From Acidimicrobiia bacterium (GTDB lineage Bacteria; Actinomycetota; Acidimicrobiia; IMCC26256; JAENVU01), in the NCBI GenBank assembly GCA_025357995.1, contig JANYLF010000174.1, positions 1 to 5,225 on the forward strand: a stretch of DNA of 5,225 nt. The letters are read 5' to 3'. Numbering within the stretch: the stretch's first letter is position 1; the number at the start of each line of letters is the position of its first letter. The notes beneath the pieces were generated by a model. That model ran no database searches. It was not told where the DNA came from and saw only the letters and a program-made list of their open reading frames with translations. Below, piece after piece: positions 1 to 5,225 of the stretch. The position numbers were made by a program, and so were the translations under genes.

Positions 1-189
1 GGACACCAGCAGGCTCGCGTCCTCCGTGGACAGTTCGCCCGCGCGGTGCTTACGCCAGATCGCCGACGGCACTTCGACGGCCGACAGGTCGGACACGACG
101 ATTCGTTCGCCGAGATCTGCAACCGTCGGACTGCACTCTTCGGCCACGTAGCGCTTCACGATCGCGGATGCGTCGACGAACACCGTCAT
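1..189 (-). CDS. vapC: VapC-family PIN-domain ribonuclease toxin (3' end cut off by window edge)
   Basis: This is the toxin half of a type II toxin-antitoxin pair. VapC toxins are Mg-dependent PIN-domain RNases that cleave tRNA or rRNA in the cytoplasm when the antitoxin is lost. Only the first 63 residues are present; family members are usually about 125-145 aa, so roughly half is missing. The visible start MTVFVDASAIVKRYVAEE is the classic first beta strand and helix of a PIN domain, with the first catalytic acid at Asp6. SDLSAVEVPSAIWRKH (residues 33-48) carries the second conserved acid, Glu39. The remaining acidic residues lie off the edge and cannot be checked. The ATG at 189-187 overlaps the antitoxin stop in an ATGA, which fixes the start and implies translational coupling. 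The family call is secure; the cellular target and whether the full gene is intact are unknown. Confidence 0.87.
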   Translation of the reverse strand, partial: MTVFVDASAIVKRYVAEECSPTVADLGERIVVSDLSAVEVPSAIWRKHRAGELSTEDASLLVS

Positions 190-485
190 TCGCCGCGTCC
201 CTCGGTCACGTACGCCGACAGCGGCGTTCCGCTGGCGGCGCGCTCACCCGCGGCGCGGACGAGCTCGGGATCGGGCGGACTCCCCGGAAGGGGACGGTGT
301 TCTGCGAGTACCCCGGCGTTGCGAAGCCGCTCCCGAATCCGTTCGATCTCCGATCCCGCCGCGTCGGGATCGGTGGCGGCCCGAAACACCAGGTTGGCCC
401 ACTCGTTCATCGATCGGCCCGAGGCGGCGGCGGAGCGCTTGACTCGCTCGATGAGATCTTCGTCCGCCCGGATGGTGACTTGCAT
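186..485 (-). CDS. vapB: VapB-type ribbon-helix-helix antitoxin
   Basis: A 99-residue antitoxin that should bind and neutralise the PIN toxin encoded just after it and repress their shared promoter. The N-terminus MQVTIRADEDLIERVKRSA has the form of a ribbon-helix-helix DNA-binding domain: beta strand at about residues 2-7, helix 1 at 9-22, and a GRSMNEW turn/helix 2 start at 23-29 running to about 37. The C-terminal part (about 70-99, including GTPLSAYVTEGRGE) is polar and charged, as expected of the flexible toxin-wrapping tail. I chose the ATG at 485-483 because the RHH strand begins at once and a -10-like element sits at the right distance for a leaderless message. A TTG at 512-510 would add nine residues (translated as MRYKCYHTC) that do not look like an RHH start and has no well-spaced Shine-Dalgarno sequence. 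The stop overlaps the toxin ATG by 4 bp. The exact RHH subfamily is not certain. Confidence 0.85.
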   Translation of the reverse strand: MQVTIRADEDLIERVKRSAAASGRSMNEWANLVFRAATDPDAAGSEIERIRERLRNAGVLAEHRPLPGSPPDPELVRAAGERAASGTPLSAYVTEGRGE

Positions 486-488
486 GCA

Positions 489-508
489 GGTATGGTAGCA
501 CTTATACC
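489..508 (-). promoter_or_regulatory. Probable vapBC promoter and autoregulatory operator (leaderless)
   Basis: On the minus strand TACCAT (497-492) lies at -12 to -7 relative to the A of the antitoxin ATG. This fits the TANNNT -10 element of actinobacterial leaderless promoters, with transcription starting at the ATG itself. No Shine-Dalgarno sequence is visible before that ATG, which agrees. The element sits inside an inverted repeat with GGTAT/ATACC arms and a 10-bp spacer spanning 489-508, the kind of site an RHH antitoxin would bind to block RNA polymerase. A second AT-rich hexamer, TATAAG (506-501), is also present. No convincing -35 is seen. Positions are read from sequence; function is inferred. 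Confidence 0.5.
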
Positions 509-518
509 TCAACGAGAG

Positions 519-540
519 AAGGGGCCTGTGTTTGCTCCTT
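519..540 (-). terminator. Weak hairpin downstream of purD, possible terminator
   Basis: Read on the minus strand, AAGGAGC (540-534) and GCCCCTT (525-519) can form a 7-position stem with one A-C mismatch and an 8-nt loop. A pyrimidine-rich TTCTCTCGTT run overlaps and follows the 3' arm. It begins 23 bp after the purD stop and ends before the antitoxin promoter, so it could help separate the two units. The stem is short and the U-tract is interrupted, so this is a weak call. Confidence 0.25.
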
Positions 541-542
541 GT

Positions 543-570
543 TCAGCTCACACGGGGCTCAGCTCACACG
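543..570. repeat. 12-bp direct repeat (16-bp period) across the purD stop codon
   Basis: TCAGCTCACACG occurs at 543-554 and again, identically, at 559-570, separated by GGGC. The copy nearer purD contains the purD TGA stop (564-566) and the last codon; the other lies in the gap towards vapB. The 16-bp period is not a multiple of three, and the second copy lies after the stop, so it does not extend the protein. It may be a tandem slippage duplication or the scar of a small insertion. Confidence 0.8.
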
Positions 571-1811
571 CCGGCGGCGATATCGGAGCGACGGAGGAGG
601 CCGGGCCAGGAAATGAGGTCGGCGGCTTCATAGGCCTTGGCCCGAGCGGTTGGGATATCTGCTCCTAGCGCGGTGACTGCGAGCACCCGCCCGCCCGCGG
701 TGACCAAGTCGTCGCCAACGATCGCGGTCCCGGCGTGGAAGACCATCACGCCGTCGAGCGCGCCGGCCGCGTCGACACCGGTGATCACGCCGCCAGGCTG
801 GGGATCGCTGGGGTAACCGGGGCTCGCGAGCACCACCGTCACGCACGCGTCGTCGCGGAACGCGACCGGTGACTCGAGGCGCCCCGTCGCAGCCTCCGCA
901 CAATGCACCGCAAGATCACTCTCGAGCCGGGGCACCACCACCTCGCACTCAGGATCGCCGAAGCGCACGTTGTACTCGATCACCTTCGGTCCGTCGGGCG
1001 TGAGCATGAGCCCGGCGTAGAGCACCCCGCGGTATTCGATGCCCTCGCGCGCGAGGGTGGCGAGGGTGGGGGTCACCGCGCGGTCCATGATGAGTTCCAC
1101 CAGGTCGTCGCTGGCGATCGGCACCGGCGAGTACGCGCCCATGCCACCGGTGTTAGGTCCGGAGTCGTCGTCGCCTACCCGCTTGAAGTCTTGCGCGGGC
1201 GCGAGCGGAACACCCTCGAGGGTGCCATCGCAGAGGACGAGCAACGACAGCTCGGGGCCGGTCAATCCTTCTTCGATCACCACGGTTCGGCCCGCGTCGC
1301 CGAACGCCCGACCTGCGAGGTACTCCCGCACTGCGTCACGCGCCTCGACGATCGATTCGGTGACGACGACGCCCTTGCCCGCGGCCAGGCCGTCGGTCTT
1401 GATCACGTACAGCCCTGACAGTGTCTCGAGGTAGGCCAGCGCTGCGGACTCACCGGCAGTGGTGAACGTGGCGTGGCGTGCCGTCGGGACTTCGGTGCGC
1501 GCCAAGACCTCTTTCATCCACGCCTTCGAGCCTTCGAGCCGCGCCGCCGCGCGCGACGGCCCGAACACGGCTATCCCACGCTCGCGCAACTCGTCGGCCA
1601 ACCCATCGACGAGCGGGGCCTCGGGACCGACGATCGCGAGATCAAACGTGTCGAGGCTCTCCATCGCGTCGTCGAAGCTCAGACAGGTGGCAATATCGGC
1701 GATCCCCGGATTGCCGGGACTCGCGACCACCGCGTCCACGATGGGCGACCGCGCCAGACCCCAGACGAGTGCGTGCTCCCGCGCGCCGCTCCCGAAGACG
1801 AGTACCTGCAC
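564..1811 (-). CDS. purD: Phosphoribosylamine-glycine ligase (GAR synthetase)
   Basis: PurD joins glycine to 5-phosphoribosylamine using ATP to make glycinamide ribonucleotide, the second step of de novo purine synthesis, in the cytoplasm. The 415-residue product is about family length (E. coli PurD is about 429). The N-terminal domain begins MQVLVFGSGAREHAL and holds SPGNPGIA (31-38) and GPEAPLVDG (62-70). The ATP-grasp region follows with FGPSRAAARLEGSKAWMK (83-100), VIKTDGLAAGKGVVV (136-150), VIEEGLTGPELSLL (178-191), the QDFKRVGDDDSGPNTGGMGAYSP region (207-229) and the metal-site motif VIEYNVRFGDPE (277-288, with Glu279 and Asn281). A C-terminal domain from about 320 ends in RRSDIA. The start is GTG at 1811-1809, directly after the purA TGA with no spacer, so translation probably depends on ribosomes finishing purA; GGGCGG just upstream is a modest Shine-Dalgarno candidate. 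All expected motifs are intact. Confidence 0.97.
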   Translation of the reverse strand: MQVLVFGSGAREHALVWGLARSPIVDAVVASPGNPGIADIATCLSFDDAMESLDTFDLAIVGPEAPLVDGLADELRERGIAVFGPSRAAARLEGSKAWMKEVLARTEVPTARHATFTTAGESAALAYLETLSGLYVIKTDGLAAGKGVVVTESIVEARDAVREYLAGRAFGDAGRTVVIEEGLTGPELSLLVLCDGTLEGVPLAPAQDFKRVGDDDSGPNTGGMGAYSPVPIASDDLVELIMDRAVTPTLATLAREGIEYRGVLYAGLMLTPDGPKVIEYNVRFGDPECEVVVPRLESDLAVHCAEAATGRLESPVAFRDDACVTVVLASPGYPSDPQPGGVITGVDAAGALDGVMVFHAGTAIVGDDLVTAGGRVLAVTALGADIPTARAKAYEAADLISWPGLLRRSDIAAGV

Positions 1812-3104
1812 TCAAGCCGCCCGGGGCAACACGACGGTTTGATCGCGGGCAGGGCCGACCGACACGAAGCTCACGTGCACACCGGTGTAGTCCTCGATGA
1901 ACTTCACGTAGTCCCGCGCCTCGGGAGGCAACTCGTCGAGGCGTTCGGCGCGCTCGATGTCGCACTCCCAACCCTTGAACGATTCGTAGATCGGTTTCAC
2001 TTTGTGAATCACCGACTGGTGGTAAGGAACGTGGTCGTAGCGCGTGCCGTCGTCACCGAGATAGCCCACACACACCTTGAGCTCCGCCAACGGCGACAGC
2101 ACGTCGAGCTTGGTGATCGCGAGTTCGGTGCAGGTGTTGAGCCGGCATGCGTGCTTCACCATGACGAGGTCGAGCCAGCCGGTACGACGACGACGCTTGG
2201 TGTTGGTACCGAACTCCGCGCCGCGATCCACGAGGAGGTCGCCCACTTCGTTGCCCTCGGGCAGTTCGGCGGGGAACGGTCCGGCGCCTACCCGCGTGGT
2301 GTACGCCTTCACGATGCCCACGATGCGTTCGAGATCGCGCGGACCCGCGCCCGCTCCCGCACACACCGCCCCCGACACCGGATTGCTCGACGTGACGAAC
2401 GGGTACGTACCGTGATCGAGATCGAGGAACGTGGCCTGCGCGCCCTCGAACAACACCCACTGCTGTGCGTCGAGCGCGTCGTGCACGATGTGCACGGTGT
2501 CGTCCACGTAGGGCTCGAGCCGAGGCGCGAGTTCGAGGTACTGCTGGGCGAGCGCCGCGGCGTCGACCGGTAGGCGGTTGTAGACCTTGGTCAACACACC
2601 GTTCTTTTCGCGCAGCGCGAGGTCGAGCTTCTCCCGGAAGATCTTGGCGTCGAACAAGTCCTGGACGCGCAGGCCGACGCGCATTGCCTTGTCGGCGTAG
2701 GCCGGGCCGATGCCGCGCTTGGTGGTTCCGAGCTTGGCGTTGCCGAGGTACCGCTCGTTCAGCCGGTCGAGTTCCTGGTGGTACGGCATGATGAGATGCG
2801 CATTGCCGGAGAGCCGCAGCGGGCGCGTATCGATACCGCGCGACTGCAGCATTTCGAGCTCGGTGAGCAGCACGTGCGGGTCCACCACCACGCCGTTGCC
2901 GATGACCGGCACCACCCAGGGGTACAGCACACCACTGGGTACGAGCTGGAGTTTGAAGACCTCACCGTCGACGACGAGTGTGTGACCCGCATTGTGCCCG
3001 CCTTGATACCGAACGCACAGCGACGCTTCCTTGGCGAGGTAGTCGGTAAACCGGCCCTTGCCCTCGTCGCCCCATTGGGTACCGACGACTACTGCTCCGG
3101 GCAC
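1812..3104 (-). CDS. purA: Adenylosuccinate synthetase
   Basis: PurA condenses IMP with aspartate using GTP to form adenylosuccinate, the committed step from IMP to AMP. The 430-residue product matches the family length (E. coli 432). The GTP loop GTQWGDEGKG is at 8-17 with catalytic Asp13, and YQGGHNAGHT at 33-42 carries His41. IMP-site residues include GTTKRGIGPAY (126-136) and Arg142, matching E. coli Arg143, which reaches into the neighbouring subunit of the dimer. FEGAQATFLDLDHGTYPFV (219-237), the AYTTRVGAGPFP loop (267-278), the aspartate loop GTNTKRRRRTGW (299-310) and TKLDVL (331-336) follow. The start is GTG at 3104-3102, since family homology begins at once and GGGGGTGG precedes it. 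The frame stays open upstream to 3422, but that stretch overlaps clpB and shows no PurA-like sequence. Oddities are Lys129 and Lys303, where E. coli has Gly. purD follows with no gap. Confidence 0.97.
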   Translation of the reverse strand: MPGAVVVGTQWGDEGKGRFTDYLAKEASLCVRYQGGHNAGHTLVVDGEVFKLQLVPSGVLYPWVVPVIGNGVVVDPHVLLTELEMLQSRGIDTRPLRLSGNAHLIMPYHQELDRLNERYLGNAKLGTTKRGIGPAYADKAMRVGLRVQDLFDAKIFREKLDLALREKNGVLTKVYNRLPVDAAALAQQYLELAPRLEPYVDDTVHIVHDALDAQQWVLFEGAQATFLDLDHGTYPFVTSSNPVSGAVCAGAGAGPRDLERIVGIVKAYTTRVGAGPFPAELPEGNEVGDLLVDRGAEFGTNTKRRRRTGWLDLVMVKHACRLNTCTELAITKLDVLSPLAELKVCVGYLGDDGTRYDHVPYHQSVIHKVKPIYESFKGWECDIERAERLDELPPEARDYVKFIEDYTGVHVSFVSVGPARDQTVVLPRAA

Positions 3105-3115
3105 GTTCCACCCCC
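3105..3115 (-). promoter_or_regulatory. purA ribosome-binding site that decides the GTG start
   Basis: On the minus strand GGGGGTGG (3115-3108) followed by AAC precedes the GTG start of purA. The G-run centres about 5-8 nt from the start and supports it over an in-frame GTG at 3152-3150, which would add 16 residues encoded by a hairpin and has no Shine-Dalgarno sequence. The U-tract of the upstream hairpin ends only 3 nt before this G-run. Confidence 0.6.
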
Positions 3116-3118
3116 GCG

Positions 3119-3150
3119 AAAAGGACCGGATCCTCGCGAGGAACCGGCCC
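3119..3150 (-). terminator. Terminator-like hairpin between clpB and purA
   Basis: In minus-strand RNA, GGGCCGGUUCCUC (3150-3138) pairs with GAGGAUCCGGUCC (3135-3123). The stem has one U-U mismatch and one G-U wobble around a tight CG centre (realistically a CGCG tetraloop), and is followed immediately by UUUU (3122-3119). This is the shape of a rho-independent terminator for clpB, though the U-tract is short. The hairpin leaves only 14 nt before the purA start, too little for a promoter, so any transcript carrying purA must read through it or start upstream of it. It may therefore act as a partial terminator, an attenuator or an mRNA-stabilising element rather than a full stop. Confidence 0.55.
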
Positions 3151-3153
3151 ACG

Positions 3154-3171
3154 ACGTGACTGCACTCACGT
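3154..3171. promoter_or_regulatory. 18-bp near-perfect palindrome, operator-like or RNA hairpin
   Basis: ACGTGACTGCACTCACGT is symmetric apart from one C-C position in each half: arms ACGTGA/TCACGT around a TGCA core. It lies 22 bp after the clpB stop and 3 bp before the terminator-like hairpin. As DNA it looks like a site for a dimeric regulator; as RNA it would fold into a 6-bp stem with a 6-nt loop. I do not recognise it as a known operator. Confidence 0.45.
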
Positions 3172-3192
3172 TGGTGCCAGGTTAGTCGATGC

Positions 3193-5225
3193 TCACTCGA
3201 CGTTGACCGGCTCCGCGCGGTGAAACACCAGGCCGTCCGGGTTCGCATCCACCTGGATAACGTCGCCGTCGCCGTAGGTGCCCTTGAGCAACTCCAGCGC
3301 GATCGGGTCCGCAATCTCCTTCTGCAACACGCGCTTGAGTGGACGCGCACCAAAGTCGGGGTCGTATCCGACCCGCGCCACGTAGTCGCGTGCGGCCTCG
3401 GTGAGTTCGAGTCCCAAACCACGAGCCTCCAACCGGGCGCGCAGGAAGCCGACCTGGATATCGACGATCGCCGCGATGTGGCGCTCGTCGAGCCGGTGGA
3501 ACACCACGACCTCGTCGATGCGGTTCACGAACTCGGGCTTGAAATGACCGTGAACTGCGGCCATCACTGCCCGTTCGTCGCCTCCGGCGCCCAGGTTGCT
3601 CGTCATGATCAGCACGGTGTTCGAGAAGTCGACGGTACGGCCCTGACCATCGGTCAGGCGACCATCGTCCATCAGCGCGAGCAGCACGTTGAAGACGTCG
3701 GGGTGGGCCTTCTCGACCTCGTCGAGCAGGACGACGGCGTACGGCCGGCGCCGAACGGCCTCGGTGAGCTGTCCGCCTTCGTCATACCCGACGTAGCCCG
3801 GAGGCGCACCCACCAAACGTGACACGGAGTGCTTCTCCATGTATTCGCTCATGTCGATGCGCACCATCGCCCGCTCGTCGTCGAACAGGAAGTCGGCGAG
3901 CGTGCGGGCCAGCTCGGTCTTGCCCACACCCGTCGGACCGAGGAAGAGGAAGGAACCAATCGGTCGGTGCGGATCGGACAACCCCGCGCGCGACCGACGG
4001 ATCGCATTCGCGACCGCGGTCACTGCGTCGTCCTGACCGATGACCCGCGCGTGCAGTTCGTCTTCCATGCGGACGAGCTTTTGCAACTCGCCCTCCATCA
4101 GCCGCGACACCGGGACGCCAGTCCACTTCGACACGATGTCGGCGATGTCCTCCTCGTCGACCTCCTCCTTCAACATCGCGTGGCCGGCCTGCAGCTCGTT
4201 CAGCCGCTCGGTGCGATCCTCGATCTCGGCCTCGAGATCGCGCATCGTGCCGTACCGGAGCTCCGCCGCCCGTTGGAGGTCGCCGTCCCTCTCGGCCTTC
4301 TCCGCGTCGGTCCGTGCCGCCTCCAGGGCCTCCTTGCGGCCGCGGATCTCGCCAATGCCATCCTTCTCGAGCTGCCACTGCGCAACCATCGCGTCGCGGT
4401 CTTCGTCGAGTCCGGCGAGCTCGGCCTCGAGCGCGGCCAGACGCAGCTTCGAGGCGTCGTCAATCTCTTTCGCAAGCGCGGCCTTCTCGATCTCGAGCTG
4501 GCGAATCCGCCGCTCGACCACGTCGAGCTCGTTGGGCATCGAGTCGATCTCGATCCGCAGGCGAGACGCGGATTCATCGACGAGGTCGATCGCCTTGTCG
4601 GGCAGCTGGCGTGCGGGGATGTACCGATCGCTCAGCACCGCCGCCGCGACCAAGGCGGCATCCTGGATCCGCACGCCGTGGTGGACCTCGTAGCGCTCCT
4701 TGAGCCCGCGCAGGATCGCAATCGTGTCCTCCACCGACGGCTCGCCGACGTACACCTGTTGGAACCGGCGTTCGAGCGCCGCATCCTTCTCGATGTACTT
4801 GCGGAACTCGTCGAGCGTGGTCGCGCCAATCATGCGCAGCTCACCGCGCGCCAACATCGGCTTGATCATGTTCCCGGCATCGACCGCGCCTTCCGCGCCG
4901 CCGGCACCGACGATCGTGTGCAACTCGTCGATGAACGTGACAATCTCGCCGTCGCTGTCGACGATCTCCTTGAGCACCGCCTTGAGTCGTTCTTCGAACT
5001 CGCCGCGATACTTCGCGCCCGCGACCATCGAACCGATGTCGAGCGAGATCAGCCGCTTGTCGCGCAGGCTCTCGGGAACGTCACCTTCGACGATGCGGCG
5101 CGCGAGTCCCTCGGCAATCGCGGTCTTCCCCACGCCGGGTTCACCGATGAGCACCGGGTTGTTCTTCGTACGGCGCGACAACACCTGGATCACGCGGCGG
5201 ATCTCTTCGTCGCGGCCGATCACCG
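3193..5225 (-). CDS. clpB: ATP-dependent chaperone ClpB (Hsp100 disaggregase), 5' end cut off by window edge
   Basis: ClpB is a hexameric AAA+ machine that threads aggregated proteins through its pore, working with DnaK/DnaJ/GrpE. The window holds its last 676 residues or so; by comparison with E. coli ClpB (857 aa) about 180 N-terminal residues are outside, and the leading GTG at 5223 is an internal Val of the VIGRDEEIRR motif, not a start. NBD1 shows Walker A GEPGVGKT (27-34, counted from that Val), pore loop KYRG (71-74), Walker B IVTFIDE (94-100) and the arginine finger motif ERRF (151-154). A charged coiled-coil middle domain spans about 228-355, which marks ClpB rather than ClpA or ClpC. 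NBD2 follows with Walker A GPTGVGKT (429-436), pore loop GYVG (476-479), Walker B VVLLDE (497-502), SNLG (542-545), NRID (567-570) and sensor-2 GARPLKR (625-631). Both ATPase sites look intact. The segment between SNLG and FKPEF is about 11 residues shorter than in E. coli. The promoter is not in the window. Confidence 0.97.
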   Translation of the reverse strand, partial: VIGRDEEIRRVIQVLSRRTKNNPVLIGEPGVGKTAIAEGLARRIVEGDVPESLRDKRLISLDIGSMVAGAKYRGEFEERLKAVLKEIVDSDGEIVTFIDELHTIVGAGGAEGAVDAGNMIKPMLARGELRMIGATTLDEFRKYIEKDAALERRFQQVYVGEPSVEDTIAILRGLKERYEVHHGVRIQDAALVAAAVLSDRYIPARQLPDKAIDLVDESASRLRIEIDSMPNELDVVERRIRQLEIEKAALAKEIDDASKLRLAALEAELAGLDEDRDAMVAQWQLEKDGIGEIRGRKEALEAARTDAEKAERDGDLQRAAELRYGTMRDLEAEIEDRTERLNELQAGHAMLKEEVDEEDIADIVSKWTGVPVSRLMEGELQKLVRMEDELHARVIGQDDAVTAVANAIRRSRAGLSDPHRPIGSFLFLGPTGVGKTELARTLADFLFDDERAMVRIDMSEYMEKHSVSRLVGAPPGYVGYDEGGQLTEAVRRRPYAVVLLDEVEKAHPDVFNVLLALMDDGRLTDGQGRTVDFSNTVLIMTSNLGAGGDERAVMAAVHGHFKPEFVNRIDEVVVFHRLDERHIAAIVDIQVGFLRARLEARGLGLELTEAARDYVARVGYDPDFGARPLKRVLQKEIADPIALELLKGTYGDGDVIQVDANPDGLVFHRAEPVNVE

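Noticed and set aside
510..512. TTG at 512-510 as the antitoxin start
   Set aside because: It adds nine residues including two Cys and a His that do not fit an RHH N-terminus, and the nearest AAGGAG (540-535) is 22 nt upstream, too far to serve it.
168..668. Plus-strand open frames spanning the vapB gene and the purD 3' end
   Set aside because: They cross the vapB-purD gap in antisense, show no family features and no ribosome-binding site, and are explained by GC bias.
1473..2573. Long plus-strand open frame of 366 codons opposite purD and purA
   Set aside because: It is rich in Arg, His, Glu and Val, has no recognisable domain, and lies opposite two well-supported enzymes. Long antisense frames are expected in GC-rich coding DNA.
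3105..3422. In-frame open extension upstream of purA that would give a 536-residue protein with an extra N-terminal domain
   Set aside because: The extra 106 residues are low-complexity Arg/Ser/Thr-rich, lie mostly on clpB read in another frame, and precede a GTG with a ribosome-binding site where PurA homology begins. It is a reading-frame artefact.
3850..4693. Plus-strand Ser/Arg-rich frames opposite the clpB middle domain
   Set aside because: Serine- and arginine-rich composition is the expected antisense reading of Glu/Ala/Leu-rich coiled-coil codons, so these are shadows of clpB.
5221..5223. GTG at 5223-5221 as the start of clpB
   Set aside because: The codon is the Val of the conserved VIGRDEEIRR motif inside NBD1. 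The frame is open to the edge and the N domain is simply outside the window.

Overview
The window is GC-rich bacterial chromosome with tightly packed genes, all on the minus strand, so it reads from right to left. High GC, GTG starts, little intergenic DNA and a likely leaderless TANNNT-type promoter point to an actinobacterium-like organism. That placement is inference; the class cannot be fixed from this window alone (Acidimicrobiia is one guess).

In transcription order there are five genes. (1) The 3' two-thirds to three-quarters of clpB, the Hsp100 disaggregase, lies at 3193-5225; its N domain and the beginning of NBD1 are off the right edge. (2) An 88-bp gap at 3105-3192 holds two adjacent dyad structures: an 18-bp near-perfect palindrome, then a long GC hairpin followed by four U residues that abuts the purA ribosome-binding site. 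(3) purA, adenylosuccinate synthetase (430 aa, GTG start), is at 1812-3104. (4) purD, phosphoribosylamine-glycine ligase (415 aa, GTG start), is at 564-1811; its start codon follows the purA stop with no spacing. (5) After a 78-bp gap with a 12-bp direct repeat and a weak hairpin comes a VapBC-type toxin-antitoxin pair: a ribbon-helix-helix antitoxin (186-485) and the first 63 codons of a PIN-domain toxin (1-189), joined by an ATGA stop/start overlap. The toxin runs off the left edge.

purA and purD form a translationally coupled purine pair: PurD acts early in de novo IMP synthesis and PurA takes IMP towards AMP. clpB is a protein-quality-control gene and vapBC is an accessory stability or stress module, so neither is functionally tied to purine synthesis. 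No RNA genes, CRISPR arrays, insertion sequences or plus-strand genes are supported, and no stretch over 300 bp lacks a gene. I see no clearly new multi-gene system. The items most worth a second look are the paired hairpins ahead of purA, the Lys-for-Gly changes in two PurA active-site loops, and the repeat at the purD/vapB junction.
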